64,000 nt of DNA, taken from assembly GCA_900491605.1 (NCBI GenBank), contig UESW01001510.1, positions 284,360 through 348,359 on the forward strand, written 5' to 3'. The notes beneath the pieces were generated by a model. It saw nothing but the letters and a program-made list of their open reading frames with translations. It made no database searches and had not been told where the DNA came from. The position numbers and the translations under genes are program-made. Source of the DNA: Calamus simplicifolius. Taxonomy: Eukaryota; Streptophyta; Magnoliopsida; Arecales; Arecaceae. This document shows positions 1 through 10,206 of this stretch, one piece after another; position 1 is the first letter of the stretch; every line of letters starts with the position of its first letter.

Positions 1-36
1 GATGGAATAAATATGAGGTGAGATCTGGCCAGACAG

Positions 37-2009
37 GTGGAGAAGGTGGAAGAAGACATCATTGCCCTTCAGTCTAAAGAAGACCAGGAGGGATGCCTCA
101 TTGATCATGATCTATCCTCTCTCCGAACTAAGTTAGCTCTTCATCACTCGCTTTTCAGCAGCAGAAAATCTTTTGGAGGCAAAGGTCTCGGGTGCAGTGG
201 ATCAGAGATGGGGATCGTAATACCAGATTTTTCCACCAGGCCACCCTAAAGTGTCGTGCTACTAACAGGATTCGGCGACTTATTGATGAGACGGGACACT
301 ACCAGGAGGATTCTAACATTATCAGGGATCAGCTTCTTAGCTTCTTTCGGTCTAGATGGACGGAGCGCACTGGAGATGGTTTTCCTGTCCATCCGGTTCT
401 GGCTGCTAAGAAGGTTTCAGCTGAGGAGAATAACCTTCTTATAAAGCCGATTTCAAGGAATGAGATTCGTAAGGCTGTTTGGGATCTTGGGCCTGACAAA
501 GCCCCTGGACCAGATGGCTTTCCACCTTTCTTCTTTCGCCATTACTGGACTATAGTGTGCCAGGATGTTGTTGAGGCTATTCAGACTATCTTTCATACCA
601 AATCCATTCCTGCCGATTGGAACCGGACCTTCATCACTCTTGTGCCTAAGCGTTCTGATGCTTCCACCCCCCAGCATTTTCGGCCCATCAGCCTTTGCAC
701 TACCCTGTATAAGATTTGTGCGTGCATTATTGTCTCCCGCCTGCAGAAGGTGATTCCCCACATCATTTCTGTTGAGTAGGGTGCCTTTATCAAAGGTCGT
801 TGTATTACTGATAATATCTGTATAGCTCAAGAATTTATGTACGACCTTCAGAGATCTTCTGCCCGACAGTGTCTTATGGCTGTCAAGCTTGACATGGAGT
901 GAGCCTATGACAGGGTTAGCTGGGATTTTTTATACCGTACCCTTCAGGAATTCGAGTTTGACGACCTTCTTATTGATTGGATCATGGGCTGCATATATAG
1001 GCCATCTTTCTCTCTGATCATTAACCGTAGTCAGACATATTTTTTCTATTCTGCTGTTGGGCTGCGTCAGGGATGCCCCCTATCTCCCTTTCTGTTTATT
1101 CTTGCTGCTGATGCTCTTTCACGGGCATTCACCCAGGCACAGGATGATTACCGCATTGCTCCTTTTATAGCTGCTCCTCAGGGCCCCTCGATATCTCATC
1201 TTTTATTTGCTGATGATTGCATATTATTGGGGTAGGCTACTATACACAATGCTGCGGCCTTTGCTTCCATTATCCACCTCTACTATCAGGCATCTGGGCA
1301 GCGAGTTAATCTTCATAAGTCTATGATCTGCTTTAGTCCGAAGACAACCACTATTACAAGGGAGGCCATCCTTCAAATCTTGGTATTGCTACTCAGACTG
1401 ACCGGCTGACTTATCTGGGTTATCCCTATCACGGGTAGACAACCGCGGTGTTGAGATTACATCGACCTAGAGCGGCGGGTCTGTGATTGGATTGATGGCT
1501 GGCAGATCACGGGATTACTTATGATGGCAAGGATCACCCTTCTTCGCTCGGTTTTCACCTCTCTGCCTCTTTACCTCCTATCTAATGCAGATGTTCCGAG
1601 GACTTACCTGAGGAGGATAGAGAGATGTTTTAGAGATTTTCTTTGGGCTTCCATGCAGGACGGCCATGGTATTCATTTGCTTGCATGGGACACTGTTTGT
1701 TTGCCGATCTCTGAAGGTGGCCTTGGAATCCAGTCTCTTATAGCCAAAAGAGAGGCGCTGATTGTTAGGCATGCTACGCGGTTCCTCTTGGATCCGCATT
1801 GTTTCTGGAGCTCTTTTATGCGGGCTCGTTATGGGCCCTGGACTCCCTCTTCGGACTTCCAATCTCTTCGTGGTTATTCATCTTTCTGGAAGGAAGTCTA
1901 CCGGCATGCTCCGACGGTTTTGGATAATATCTCATGGATGATTGGTGATGGATCCTCGGTTGATGTTATCCAGGATACATGGATTGCTGAGCTTCCCCTT
2001 TCCCTCTGA
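37..2009 (+). pseudogene. LINE ORF2 reverse transcriptase (broken)
   Basis: Reverse transcriptase that would copy the LINE mRNA at the target site. The reading frame carries the family motifs in order: PDKAPGPDGF (about 495-530), FRPISLC (about 680-700), the RQGCPLSPFLF block (about 1065-1100) and the catalytic FADD box (about 1206-1217). Breaks are clear. The linker shifts frame near 160-190. In-frame stops fall at 777-779 (just before GAFIKGR), 900-902 (inside the motif leading to AYDRVSW) and 1233-1235 (just after FADDCILLG). The frame is then scrambled from about 1380 to 1500 before resuming at 1521 with the thumb region. Ordinary decay of a dead LINE is the simplest reading. Confidence 0.9.
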
Positions 2010-2024
2010 CCTACCTTTATCAGC

Positions 2025-2642
2025 ATGGATGCTCCTAGCAATATGAGAGTCTCAGAGTTGATTTCTCAGGATCGCACTTCATGGCGCACTCCCACGGTGG
2101 CTCAGTTCTTTGGGGAGGAGTTAGCAAGCAGGATTCTTTCTATCCCGCTTATCCTAGGGAATTCATCTGACACCAGATTATGGAGAAGATCATGCCTAAC
2201 TCGTGCGACTACCAGGGATCTAATGAAGATCTATAGGACACACCCTCACCGTATGATGGATGCTGCGTGGATATGGAGGCTTCCTATTCATCTCAGGATC
2301 CAGCTATTTATCTGGAAGCTTGTGTGGGATTGCATTCCCACTTGCTTTATGCTTGCTAGGAGAGGAATGCATATACAGGCTACTTGCCCATTATGTGGTC
2401 AGGAGGAGGAGACCACTGATCATACCATTTTCAGTTGCTTTAGAGCGAGGCAAATCTGGCTGATGATCGGATACCATCCCAGGGAGGGTGCTGACGGCTC
2501 ATGGAGGATTGCTTTTTTGAGTGATATTCGGAGGAGAGGCCGACAGCAGGGCGCTATCTGGGCTGGCACAGCCTATCAGATTTGGCTATCGCGCAACCTT
2601 CTCATATTCACTGACAAGGTGGTCTCTCCAGGAGGGTTGTGA
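2025..2642 (+). pseudogene. LINE ORF2 zinc-binding RT C-terminal region (zf-RVT)
   Basis: This continues the same frame as the upstream RT. It holds the WIWRLPIHLRIQLFIWKL helix and the cysteine/histidine cluster CPLCGQEEETTDHTIFSC (about 2385-2435), which is the zf-RVT domain seen in plant L1 proteins. It ends at a TGA at 2640-2642. The next codons in the other frame (RRVVRKAISFSEEYA) are the natural continuation, so the stop comes from a one-base deletion in the run of G/A near 2630. Its function is presumed to be nucleic-acid binding during target-primed reverse transcription. Confidence 0.87.
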
Positions 2643-3271
2643 GGAAAGCTATTTCTTTCTCTGAAGAGTACGCACTCCATGGGTCTGCTATTGATTCTGA
2701 CAGCTTTGGCCACTGGGGCTCCTCTGCTGCCTCGGCAGCGACTCGGCATATAGCTTTTATAGCTTGGGAGCCCCCTCCTCCAGGGTTTGTCAAAATCAAT
2801 TTCGATGGGAGTGTTCGTGGTCGCTGTGCTGGCTCGGCATTTATTATTCGTGGGACTGATGGTGTGATGCTGGCGGCGGGTGGCTTTGACCTTCTTGATT
2901 CTTCTGTCCCTTTAGCCGAGCTTTATGCAGCATGGACAGGTATTTCATATGCCACCCGGATACTCCATGCTCAGTGTCTTATTATCGAGGGTGACTCCAC
3001 TACAGTTATCCGATGGATTCGGCAGGATTATTGTGATCACATCCCTACCAATCCTCTTCTTTATGATATTTGGGCCATCCTTCGGGATGTTCTTGCTGTC
3101 CAGATACGACATATCTACCGAGAAGCGAATGCGGCGGCAGATTGGGTTGCGGCTTCAGTCGCCTATCATTTCGATTTTTGGTTTTGGAAACAGAATGATC
3201 CATGCCTCCTTGTATTAAATCAAATACTATTTTCTAATGTATTTAGATTGACTCACATCAGACTAGTATAA
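2639..3271 (+). pseudogene. LINE ORF2 C-terminal RNase H domain
   Basis: Plant-type RNase H fused to the C-terminus of LINE ORF2. It would remove RNA from the RNA-DNA hybrid. The acidic catalytic residues expected for the fold are all visible: the D of FDGS (about 2800), the E of AELYAAW (about 2920), the D of EGDST (about 2990), and the final D in REANAAADWVA (about 3120-3150). The domain itself is open, but it is separated from the RT by the one-base frameshift at about 2630, so the full ORF2 could not be translated. The stop at 3269-3271 comes 15 bases before the poly-A tail. Confidence 0.88.
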
Positions 3272-3286
3272 TTATTCGTTCTTACC

Positions 3287-3304
3287 AAAAAAAAAAAAAA
3301 AAAA
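3287..3304 (+). repeat. LINE poly-A tail
   Basis: An uninterrupted run of 18 A residues follows the RNase H stop by 15 bases. This is the expected 3' terminus of an L1 insertion and fixes the element's right boundary. Confidence 0.85.
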
Positions 3305-4087
3305 GAATTAATTGTTTGCTTCGTTCGTCCAGCGAAAGCCCCTCGTCCGCCTCTTAATTTCCCCGAGGAAAAGGTGTGCCCGTTAAAGCCACCGAAGCCA
3401 AAAAAAAAAAAAAATAAAAATAAAAAACAAAAAAACAAACAAACAGGAGCACCCCACCCCCCCCCCCCCCGGCGCCAAAATCAAACGCGCCCGCATCATC
3501 CATCGCACGCTCGCACCATCACCCTCATCTTCGGTCGCTTCCTTTCACCGCCCATGGCATATTGGCAACGCCAAGCCGATACCTCAACGGCCAGCCCTAA
3601 TTGTTGCGGGCCTCAGTCTCCCTGTTGGCCTGCGTAAAGAGCACGGTCGGTCACCTCAATCATGTTTATATCGACATTAGAATCCGGAAGAAAGACAAGG
3701 TGGGGTAGGCCGAGGAATGGAAGAGAGAGAGAGAGAAACAAACAAAAGGGCCTCCAGCCATCCATCCATCCACAGCATCGCGGCAATTTCTTTACTCTGG
3801 CCCACCTTCCGCAGGACAAAAGGTAGTCCCAACTCCCAAACAAGGGCCCACCAGTGCCACTGACGGCCTCGCCCGAGGAGTACAACTGTACAAGAAAGAA
3901 AGCCTCTAAAGGTACCGCCATGGTTGCGGACGCTGATATGCTGGGTCCCATCCTCCCAAGGGTCGTGGGTCCCATTCACAGACGGGTCCAGGCTGCGCAT
4001 TGTCACCCCAAATTTTGTCCTCCCAACGTCTTTTTCTTGTCAGCATCTCTGTTTCCATCCTCCCTAAAAAAAAAAAAAATTAAATTA
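3305..4087. other. No gene recognised; simple-repeat-rich single-copy-like DNA
   Basis: The stretch contains an A-rich tract (about 3400-3446), a C14 run (3457-3470), a short GA tract (about 3724-3735) and GC-richer DNA between them. Open frames on both strands here are low-complexity or overlap each other, and none resembles a protein family I know. It could be flanking host DNA, including a promoter or UTR, or a degraded element. I see no transposon signature. Confidence 0.5.
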
Positions 4088-4246
4088 AATTATCAGAAAT
4101 CTGTCAATTAATCAGCGGAAATTAAGAGCTACGAAGCAAGTTTTTTCGTTTTCATATATATATATATAATATATATATATATGAAACGAAAACTTGCTTC
4201 GTAGCTCTTAATTTCCGCTGATTAATTGACAGGATTTCTGATAATT
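4088..4246. repeat. Long near-perfect inverted repeat (foldback/hairpin)
   Basis: The arms at about 4088-4160 and 4171-4246 are reverse complements of each other over roughly 75 bases, with only small indels (one base near the outer end; two or three T/A bases near the loop). They are separated by a (TA)n centre. The outer left end AATTATCAGAAAT mirrors the outer right end ATTTCTGATAATT. An RNA of either strand would form a long hairpin. It could be a foldback MITE or a recent palindromic duplication. I do not see a convincing flanking target duplication. Confidence 0.9.
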
Positions 4247-4640
4247 GACTCGGCAGCCGAGCCGACAAAAAAACACGGCACGAGATCATAATTATCCATT
4301 GGGCAGCGTATACAGCTAGAAGAAGCTTATTTAACGGCAACCATGAATCTTAATTACTCGTCGTCTCACGTGAAGATGGACCGGGATATCGGTGATCCTG
4401 TTGGAGGGGATCGTGACGTGACGTGCATGCTGTCCAAGCTTGCAAGATGACTTGACCTAGCAAGGCATGGCATGGTGCTTGGAGAGTACATCCTCCACGT
4501 TATTATAGACTTTGCTGTTGCAAATGACTCGCTACAAACGCACTCAAGCGTCAAGATGTCGCCCGTCTGCCGTGCGCGCCCCCGCGCGCGCGCGTAAGGG
4601 CGGGGAAGAGAGAGAGAGAGAGAGAGAGAGAGCTGCGTCG

Positions 4641-4677
<37 letters not shown>

Positions 4678-4699
4678 AATTCTTCCTTCCATGCGCTGT
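4247..4699. other. Non-coding stretch with promoter-like motifs and simple repeats
   Basis: No coding sequence is supported. A perfect G-box core CACGTG lies at 4367-4372 and a GTGACGTGACGTGCATGC block at about 4413-4430, both typical of plant promoters but short enough to occur by chance. A CG-rich alternation lies near 4575-4595. An (AG)n microsatellite occupies 4607-4632 and a T31 run 4643-4673. Confidence 0.4.
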
Positions 4700-4799
4700 C
4701 CGATAGATGAAAATGTTATTGGTATGGCTGGCAGTTTTTCTGGAGTATTACTATCTTTCGTACGATTTTCGAAAGCAATGATATGACAATAAAACCTAA

Positions 4800-5095
4800 A
4801 GCCACCAGCATTGGTCTTCGAACCGACCTCCAGCATCGGCCTCTTGAGCCAGACAGCCAGCATCGGCCTCTTGAGCCAGACAACCAGCGTCGGCCTCCAG
4901 AGCCAGACAGCCAGTGACGGCCACCAGCACCGGCCCTCGGCGTCGGCCTCCAGCATCGGTCCCCTGCGTCAGCCATCAGCATCGGCCTCCAACATTGGCC
5001 ATAGGTGTCGGCCTTAATAAGTCCCAGTACTGAAGCTTTAGTTCCGGCATCCGGCATTGCCACCCAGCGTCGGCCCCCAGTGTCGACCTTCATAC
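4800..5095. repeat. Imperfect minisatellite in LTR C
   Basis: Variants of CCAGCATCGGCCTC and CTTGAGCCAGACAG alternate head-to-tail with an irregular spacing of roughly 25-30 bases. The array lies in the U3 part of the LTR-like sequence, upstream of its TATA box. Confidence 0.7.
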
Positions 5096-5292
5096 GAGGA
5101 TTAGTCTTAGGCAACTGACCCCGCGATCTAAGGACTACCGCCGGATAGCTCGGGCGTGACAGCCTGATCAACAGTTACCGCTATAAGCGGCCCTTATCCA
5201 GCAACAGTCCAACAACCTACCGATCGATGAAACATCACAACGGAACAGTTCCGACGGTTCCAACAGACCAAGGTATACGGATCCCCAACAGG

Positions 5293-5300
5293 TATAAAAG
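5293..5300 (+). promoter_or_regulatory. TATA box of LTR C
   Basis: TATAAAAG within GGTATAAAAGAGGACC sits between the repeat-rich U3 and the CT-rich, leader-like segment, where an LTR promoter is expected. Confidence 0.6.
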
Positions 5301-5560
5301 AGGACCCGAGCTCCATGCAAAGGGACTTTTTTTTCTCTCTAAAATAAAACTTGCTTTACAACGTTCTATAAAGATCATATCCCTGTTCGACGATTCACTA
5401 ACTTGGGCGTCGGAGGGTCTCCACCGGAACCACCGGTCCGGAACTTTTTGCAGGCTCTTGGAGGAAAACGGCGGCCTTTTCCAATAGACCAAGGCTCTTG
5501 GAGGAAGACGATGGCCCTTCTATGCACCCAGTGATTCCAGCCTGCCCGACGTATTGGACC

Positions 5561-5806
5561 ATCATATGTGAGTCGACCGCAATAGTTATTATATTAGTAT
5601 TCAGCATCCCCACATTCGTGAATAAATATCTCCCCTGTGAAATGCACCGATGAGCATGCACCATAAAAGGGCACATTGTAAATTATGGTCGTGGTAGCAT
5701 TATTCTTCACTCTTTAACATTTACTTAGCATGAAACATTCCTCCAATGCTAACCTTCTCTCCTTATTTTTTTACTCTAAAAATTTATAATAAATAATATA
5801 TATTTC
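5561..5806. other. AT-rich spacer without recognisable feature
   Basis: The 246 bases between LTR C and gypsy A are AT-rich near 5760-5806. I see no coding, structural or repeat signal. Confidence 0.5.
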
Positions 5807-6119
5807 TATTGCTACTAAATCTGTCCTCCGACTCAAACGCGATCGAACTTCAGAGTGGGCTCCCTCGTAGGCGGACCTACAAAACAGTCCTCACGCAAGA
5901 GGCATTGGGGATGACCCTCCACGGAAGACTATCCGATGCTCAAGTCAGCGAGATCAGTAATCAACAAATATGAGGAGAAGGCACTCGCTGAAGAGTCTCT
6001 CCAGGATGGCCTTTCAAGAGCTTCGAGCAGAGCATTAATGGCGAGAAGGGGTGAGCAGGGGTAAATGAAGAGTGAGCCAGTAGAACAAGTGCGCATACCT
6101 GAGAAGTCGGAAGACAGTT

Positions 6120-6130
6120 CTATTTATAGA
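6120..6130 (-). promoter_or_regulatory. TATA box of gypsy A 3' LTR
   Basis: On the minus strand this reads TCTATAAATAG, preceded by GATCC and followed by a start-like region. The same motif at the same LTR position occurs at 23894-23905, which supports a functional LTR promoter and fixes the element's orientation. Confidence 0.75.
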
Positions 6131-7039
6131 GGATCACCTGATTCCTTGGAGGCGTCGTGGGTCCGAAAGTCGTTAGGATTCTGTCACGCCCAGACCCAAA
6201 ATTTTGAGCTAGGGTGACAACCCGCCGCGTGCCGGGCACGCAAGGCGTCCCGAAACATAACACTGAGTTCAATAAAAGCAATAACCTATATATCATTCAA
6301 GTCCATGTCTTTAATACAATCCATAACTAAAGATTTGGGCTACAAGCCCTACACATAAGCATTACGGGGTTACATCAACATATGAATCCACTTTATAGAA
6401 GCTCCAACGAACCTATGGTTCCTTACACACCACAATGATAAAGTCTGGGCATCAAGCCCCACACATATAATATTGGGGCTACAACAAAAATGATCTGGCT
6501 TATTTAATAGAAGATCCATCACCCAAAAATCCATCTTCAACCTCGTGGCTCTGATAAAAACATTGTAAGGATTTTGTGAGCTTACACTCAGTAAGTAAAC
6601 CATGTTATACAGTCCAATCATAGCATAGCAATCAATAAGCATATAAATGATCAGCATGCATAAACATTTCACCAATACAAAACATGCAATGTAAGTAAAC
6701 CCATCATTGTTATATTATATCATATGTGTCCCACGGCCCTGCAATGCCCCATAACAAAGAAGAGCCGCGGCGGCACATATAAATATATTCATTCTTTGCA
6801 TTCACAATCACTCCATTATGAAATGTAAGTATTATATCATGCGTGTCCCACGGCCCTGCAATGCCTCATCTGAGCACATCCTCTAGATGTGTATGGCCAT
6901 AGCAAAGGAGAACCGCGGCGGCACTTATGAATATAATACCAATCATTTGCATCCATAATTGCTCAATTATACTTTATAAGTAAACCCACTGTTTATACTC
7001 TCAATGGTAACTGTAAATGTGACCCACGGCCCTGCAATA

Positions 7040-7380
7040 TCTCAATAATGTACCAACAGGCATCCCCCCTACTGAAGTAGGGTCGAAATGCCATAATGTA
7101 CCAACCGATATCCCCCCTACTGAAGTAGGGTCGAAATACCATAATGTATCAACCGTATCCCCCCTACTGAAGTAGGGTCAAATACCATAATGTACCAACC
7201 GGTATCCCCCCTACTGAAGTAGGGTCGAAATACCATAATGTACCAACCGGTATCCCCCTACTGAAGTAGGGTCGAAATACCATAATGTACCAACCGGTAT
7301 CCCCCCTACTGAAGTAGGGTCGAAATACCATAATGTATCAACCAGTATCCCCCCCTACTGAAGTAGGGTCGAAATACTAG
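7040..7380. repeat. 48-bp tandem repeat with built-in hairpin (7 copies)
   Basis: Seven copies of a 47-49 bp unit are present. The core ACTGAAGTAGGG occurs at 7071, 7119, 7166, 7213, 7260, 7308 and 7357. Each unit contains CCCTACTGAAGTAGGG, a 6-bp stem with a 4-base loop. Copies differ by few bases. Confidence 0.92.
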
Positions 7381-7519
7381 GATATGACATGATAAAGGAG
7401 AGCCGCGGCGACACATAACAGTACCTCACATCACATCAATACATCAATACATCAATCATGTAGCAAAACAGTGGATTATACTTACTGGATAATTGCATGT
7501 AATATATCACATCAATTTC

Positions 7520-7690
7520 ATAATAACTGCATCTCTCATGCATAATAACTGCATCTCTCATGCATAGCAACTGCAACTCTCATGCATAGCAACAGCATCT
7601 CTCATGCATAGCAACAGCATCGCTCATGCATAGCAACAACATCTCTCATGCATAGCAACAGCATCTCACATGCATAATAACTGCATAGCA
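7520..7690. repeat. 22-bp tandem repeat
   Basis: About eight copies of a 22-bp unit with consensus GCAACAGCATCTCTCATGCA lie inside element D, downstream of the 48-bp array. Variation is mostly single substitutions. Confidence 0.88.
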
Positions 7691-8049
7691 TCCACATATG
7701 AAATCATAGTATCATCTACTTACACATTTAGCCAATAACAATTCACAATTTAACTACGCATATCCTGAAATAAATTATTTAATAAACTGATAACTGGCTT
7801 ACTTACCTCCGCACGCAATCCAACAAGTATAAATAAGCTAGTCGAACGTCTGAGCACTACAGGGTCATTTATACAATTAATTATTAGAATACGAATGTTA
7901 AATTGACCCTTAGGATTTCTACCCCAAACTATTCACGGGCCCTACTTTGGGCTCGAATATATCCCACTATACACACCCGATTGGGGAAGTAAAAAATACC
8001 CCAAGAAACTAGAATTTACCCAGATTCTAGCCATATATTTATTTTTTTA

Positions 8050-8815
8050 ATCCCGGCCCGTACGGGGCCCAAAATCCAGCCCAAACTTCCTATGCTGCAT
8101 GGCCCAAAAGGCCCGAACCGGCCAGCCCAGCCGGCCCGGTTCAAACTATTTCCTCCCGATCCCCTGTTTCACCGAACAGGGAACGGGGACATGGCCGGCG
8201 GCCGGGGCCGCCGCCGGCCAAATTGAGGCGGCCCGGCCGCCGGTGGCCGGGCCAGAGCCGGCCGCCGCCGCGGCCGGCCGCCAAACCCCTTCCCTCACCT
8301 TCAATTTCTCACTCTCTCTCTAAATCCTCCGCGCGCACGGAAGTGTGCCGGCGGCACGGCCGGCCACCATGGCCGGCCGGACCTCCACCGGACGCACGCC
8401 CGGCGGAGGCGGCAGTCCAAGCCTCGGGCCCGGCGAGGCGGCGAGCACCGCCGGGCCCGAACCAACCGGCGGAAGCCGAACTGTGCGAGAGGAGGGCCAA
8501 TTGGCCCTCCCTCTCCTCTCTCTCCACCACCACCCCGCCGGACGCCTCCCCAGGCACCGGCGGGGTCACCGGCCAGGTACCAGGCCCGGCGCGGCGGCGA
8601 GCACGCCGTCGGGCCTGAACCAAGGGATCGGCCGGTGCCTCTCTCTCCCTCTCGCGATCTCTTTCTCTGCTTCTCTTACGCGCTCTCTCTCTCTCACGCT
8701 GACTCTCTTTCTCTCCTCTCTCCTGATACTCTCTCTCTTCCTCTTTCTTCCTCTCTCCTGATACTCACTCTCTCTCATGCAATCTCTCTCTCTCTCCCTC
8801 TAGCACTAAGAGGAT
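8050..8815. other. GC-rich then CT-rich tract inside element D
   Basis: From about 8050 to 8630 the sequence is dominated by GCCGGC/CGGCC words, and from about 8636 to 8810 by CTCTCT. Both strands carry long open frames here only because the composition lacks stop codons, and no protein family is recognisable. On the minus strand this would be the transcribed leader downstream of the TATA-like box at 8881-8890. Confidence 0.6.
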
Positions 8816-8880
8816 GAGCAGAGAATTACCTGGAGGGGACCGGACTCTGAGCACCAGGAGGGAGGGCACCCCCTACCCTT

Positions 8881-8890
8881 CTTTTATGCC
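8881..8890 (-). promoter_or_regulatory. TATA-like box of element D
   Basis: On the minus strand it reads GGCATAAAAG, followed downstream by a pyrimidine/purine-rich leader. The placement in an LTR-like unit is plausible, but support is motif-only. Confidence 0.4.
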
Positions 8891-9805
8891 GCAGCGAGAC
8901 GCTTCGGTTATGAGATCTGGAGAACCAAAGCGTCATCGCTGCGAGCGAAGCGTTGTTCAACGCATTAAATCAACACATTAAATCAACACATTAAATCAAC
9001 ACATTAAATCAATACATTAAATCAACACATTAATTCAACCCAGACCTGGTTCACATGAACGGGTTAGAATTAGCCCAGACCTAGTTCGCATGAACCGGGT
9101 TAGAATTAACCTAAACCTGGTTCGTAGGAACGGGTACTACAGATTCGAATCCAGTTTGTTATGAGGTCAGTAAGATTCGTATCTTGTTGGTTAGAGGATC
9201 GACGGCTGGGAGAGCTGGTTAATGTCTTGAGATTCAGCGATTGTGTAGCTCCAGGGCTCTAGGCCACTCTCAGGTGTGATTTTGGTTTAAATTCTCCCGC
9301 GCCGAATTCCGCAGAGGTGCTTGAGTGCCCGGACCTGGCCGGGGCATATGGATAGCTCGGCTGGCGAGGCACAATGGATAGCTCGGCTAGCGAGGTACGG
9401 TGGATAGCTCGGCTGAGGCCGAGGATAGGAATAGCTCGGCTGAGACCAAGAGATGTTATAGCTCGGCTCAGGCCGAGAGATGATCCACGCCTTGGGAGTC
9501 CTTAGCTCGCCGACTCGGGCTAAGGCCAAGAGATGTTATAGCTCGGCTGAGGCCAAGAGATAGGGATAGCTCGGCTGAGACCGAGAGACAGGGATAGCTC
9601 GGCTGAGGCTGAGAGATGTTATAGCTCGGCTGAGGCCGAGAGATGATCCACGCCTTGGGAGCCCTTGGCTCGCTGAGGGGCTAAGGCGCCTCGATCCACT
9701 GAGGCTGATTCATCTCTAGCGGGTATTGCATAGCAAGTGGGAGTCAGGGTTGATCCTAACCCCTTGCATGATTATTAATGCAACGATGATTTTACCCCTC
9801 AACAC

Positions 9806-9822
9806 ATGTCCCCCACTCCCTA
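9806..9822 (-). promoter_or_regulatory. Polypurine tract of gypsy A
   Basis: On the minus strand AGGGAGTGGGGGACATG sits directly before the LTR start TGTTGAGGGG. A purine-rich stretch immediately 5' of the 3' LTR is the primer for plus-strand DNA synthesis and confirms the minus orientation of element A. Confidence 0.7.
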
Positions 9823-10206
9823 GTTTGAAGCGTAGGTTCGGGCGTAGGGAGTATAACTTCAGGTGGCACGATCTGAATGGAGGGGTCTGGATTTGACAGA
9901 CTGCGTAATGATGCCCTAATTAATGCTGCGCGGCCGCCATGCCTTTACGGGACGAATCCGCCGTTTCTTTGGGGCACGGTTGGGGAAGCGCCACGTATCA
10001 AATCCCAATTTTTACGGTGCCTGCGATGGTGGTTCCGAGTGTTTCGATCAAGACGCCTTATCTTCTTTTTGGGACGGTTTTCTTTGGGGAGAAATAGAGT
10101 CGTAACAGCGCCCTTTCCGTTTGCAGCGCTCTTTTGTTTCTCCTCGAAGAATCTTGTTCCCCTGCTTCCTTTGTAACCTCGTTCGGCGTCTCTTTCGACC
10201 AACAGC
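9823..10206 (+). other. Leader of the antisense gene of gypsy A
   Basis: There is no convincing coding sequence in these 384 bases. They lie between the polypurine tract and the ATG at 10207 of the plus-strand gene. The last part (about 10050-10206) is CT-rich (CTCCTCGAAGAATC, CCCCTGCTTCC), as in plant 5' UTRs. I see no clear TATA box, so transcription may start in the neighbouring LTR read from its other strand, or here. Confidence 0.4.

Larger units (their letters stand above)
1..3304 (+). mobile_element. L1-type LINE, 5' end outside window
   Basis: Non-LTR retrotransposon remnant read on the plus strand. From left to right I see the endonuclease-to-RT linker (tryptophan-rich motif with GDRNTRFFH near 205-235), the reverse transcriptase palm, a C-terminal zinc-binding region and an RNase H domain, followed by an 18-base poly-A tail. 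This order (RT, zf-RVT, RNase H, poly-A) is that of plant L1 elements. The endonuclease and ORF1 would lie upstream of base 1, so the 5' end and target duplication cannot be judged. Several stops and frameshifts show that it is inactive as read. Confidence 0.93.
4700..5560 (+). mobile_element. Ty3/gypsy LTR fragment or solo LTR (element C)
   Basis: The stretch has the look of a plant gypsy LTR in plus orientation. It begins with a GC-rich tandem-repeat U3. A TATA box follows at 5293-5300, and then a CT-rich start region. The U5 segment has CTAACTTGGGCGTCGGAGGG (about 5399-5418), the leader block found in many Tat/Del-type LTRs and also seen at about 25575 in element B. A roughly 40-base segment beginning GGCTCTTGGAGGAA is duplicated at about 5452 and 5493. 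No gag or pol follows. The outer ends are approximate and no target duplication was identified. Confidence 0.6.
6182..9141 (-). mobile_element. 2960-bp LTR-like insertion (probable solo LTR, element D)
   Basis: The insertion starts TGTCACGCCC and ends GGGTACTACA, giving TG...CA termini. It is flanked by a perfect 5-bp duplication, GATTC (6177-6181 and 9142-9146). The uninterrupted site is visible in the partner LTR. No gag or pol is present, so a solo LTR of a long-LTR family, or a non-autonomous LTR element, is the best call. A minus-strand TATA-like box (8881-8890) followed by a CT/GA-rich and very GC-rich leader suggests minus-strand orientation. Inside are two minisatellites and a run of direct repeats containing CCCACGGCCCTGCAAT (about 6728, 6846 and 7022). 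Confidence 0.8.
5807..9805 (-). repeat. 3' LTR of gypsy A, split by an insertion
   Basis: The LTR sequence comprises 5807-6181 and 9142-9805 (about 1039 bp) and matches 23580-24666. The minus-strand TATA box (TCTATAAATAG, 6120-6130) is retained. At the split the host reads AGGATTC before and GATTCGAATCC after the insertion. The intact partner LTR reads AGGATTTGAATCC, which proves where the insertion went in. The inner part (about 9340-9700) is an array of about 33-bp units containing CTCGGCTGAGGCCGAG, each with a 6-bp inverted repeat. The same array lies in the other LTR at about 24160-24560. Confidence 0.88.

Noticed and set aside
3613..4111. Possible host coding exons on either strand
   Set aside because: Frames overlap on both strands, lack recognisable motifs and splice structure, and lie among simple repeats.
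8099..8778. Several overlapping open frames on both strands, proline/alanine/arginine-rich or serine/leucine-rich
   Set aside because: They come from GC-rich and CT-repeat composition lacking stops, overlap each other in several frames and resemble no protein family.
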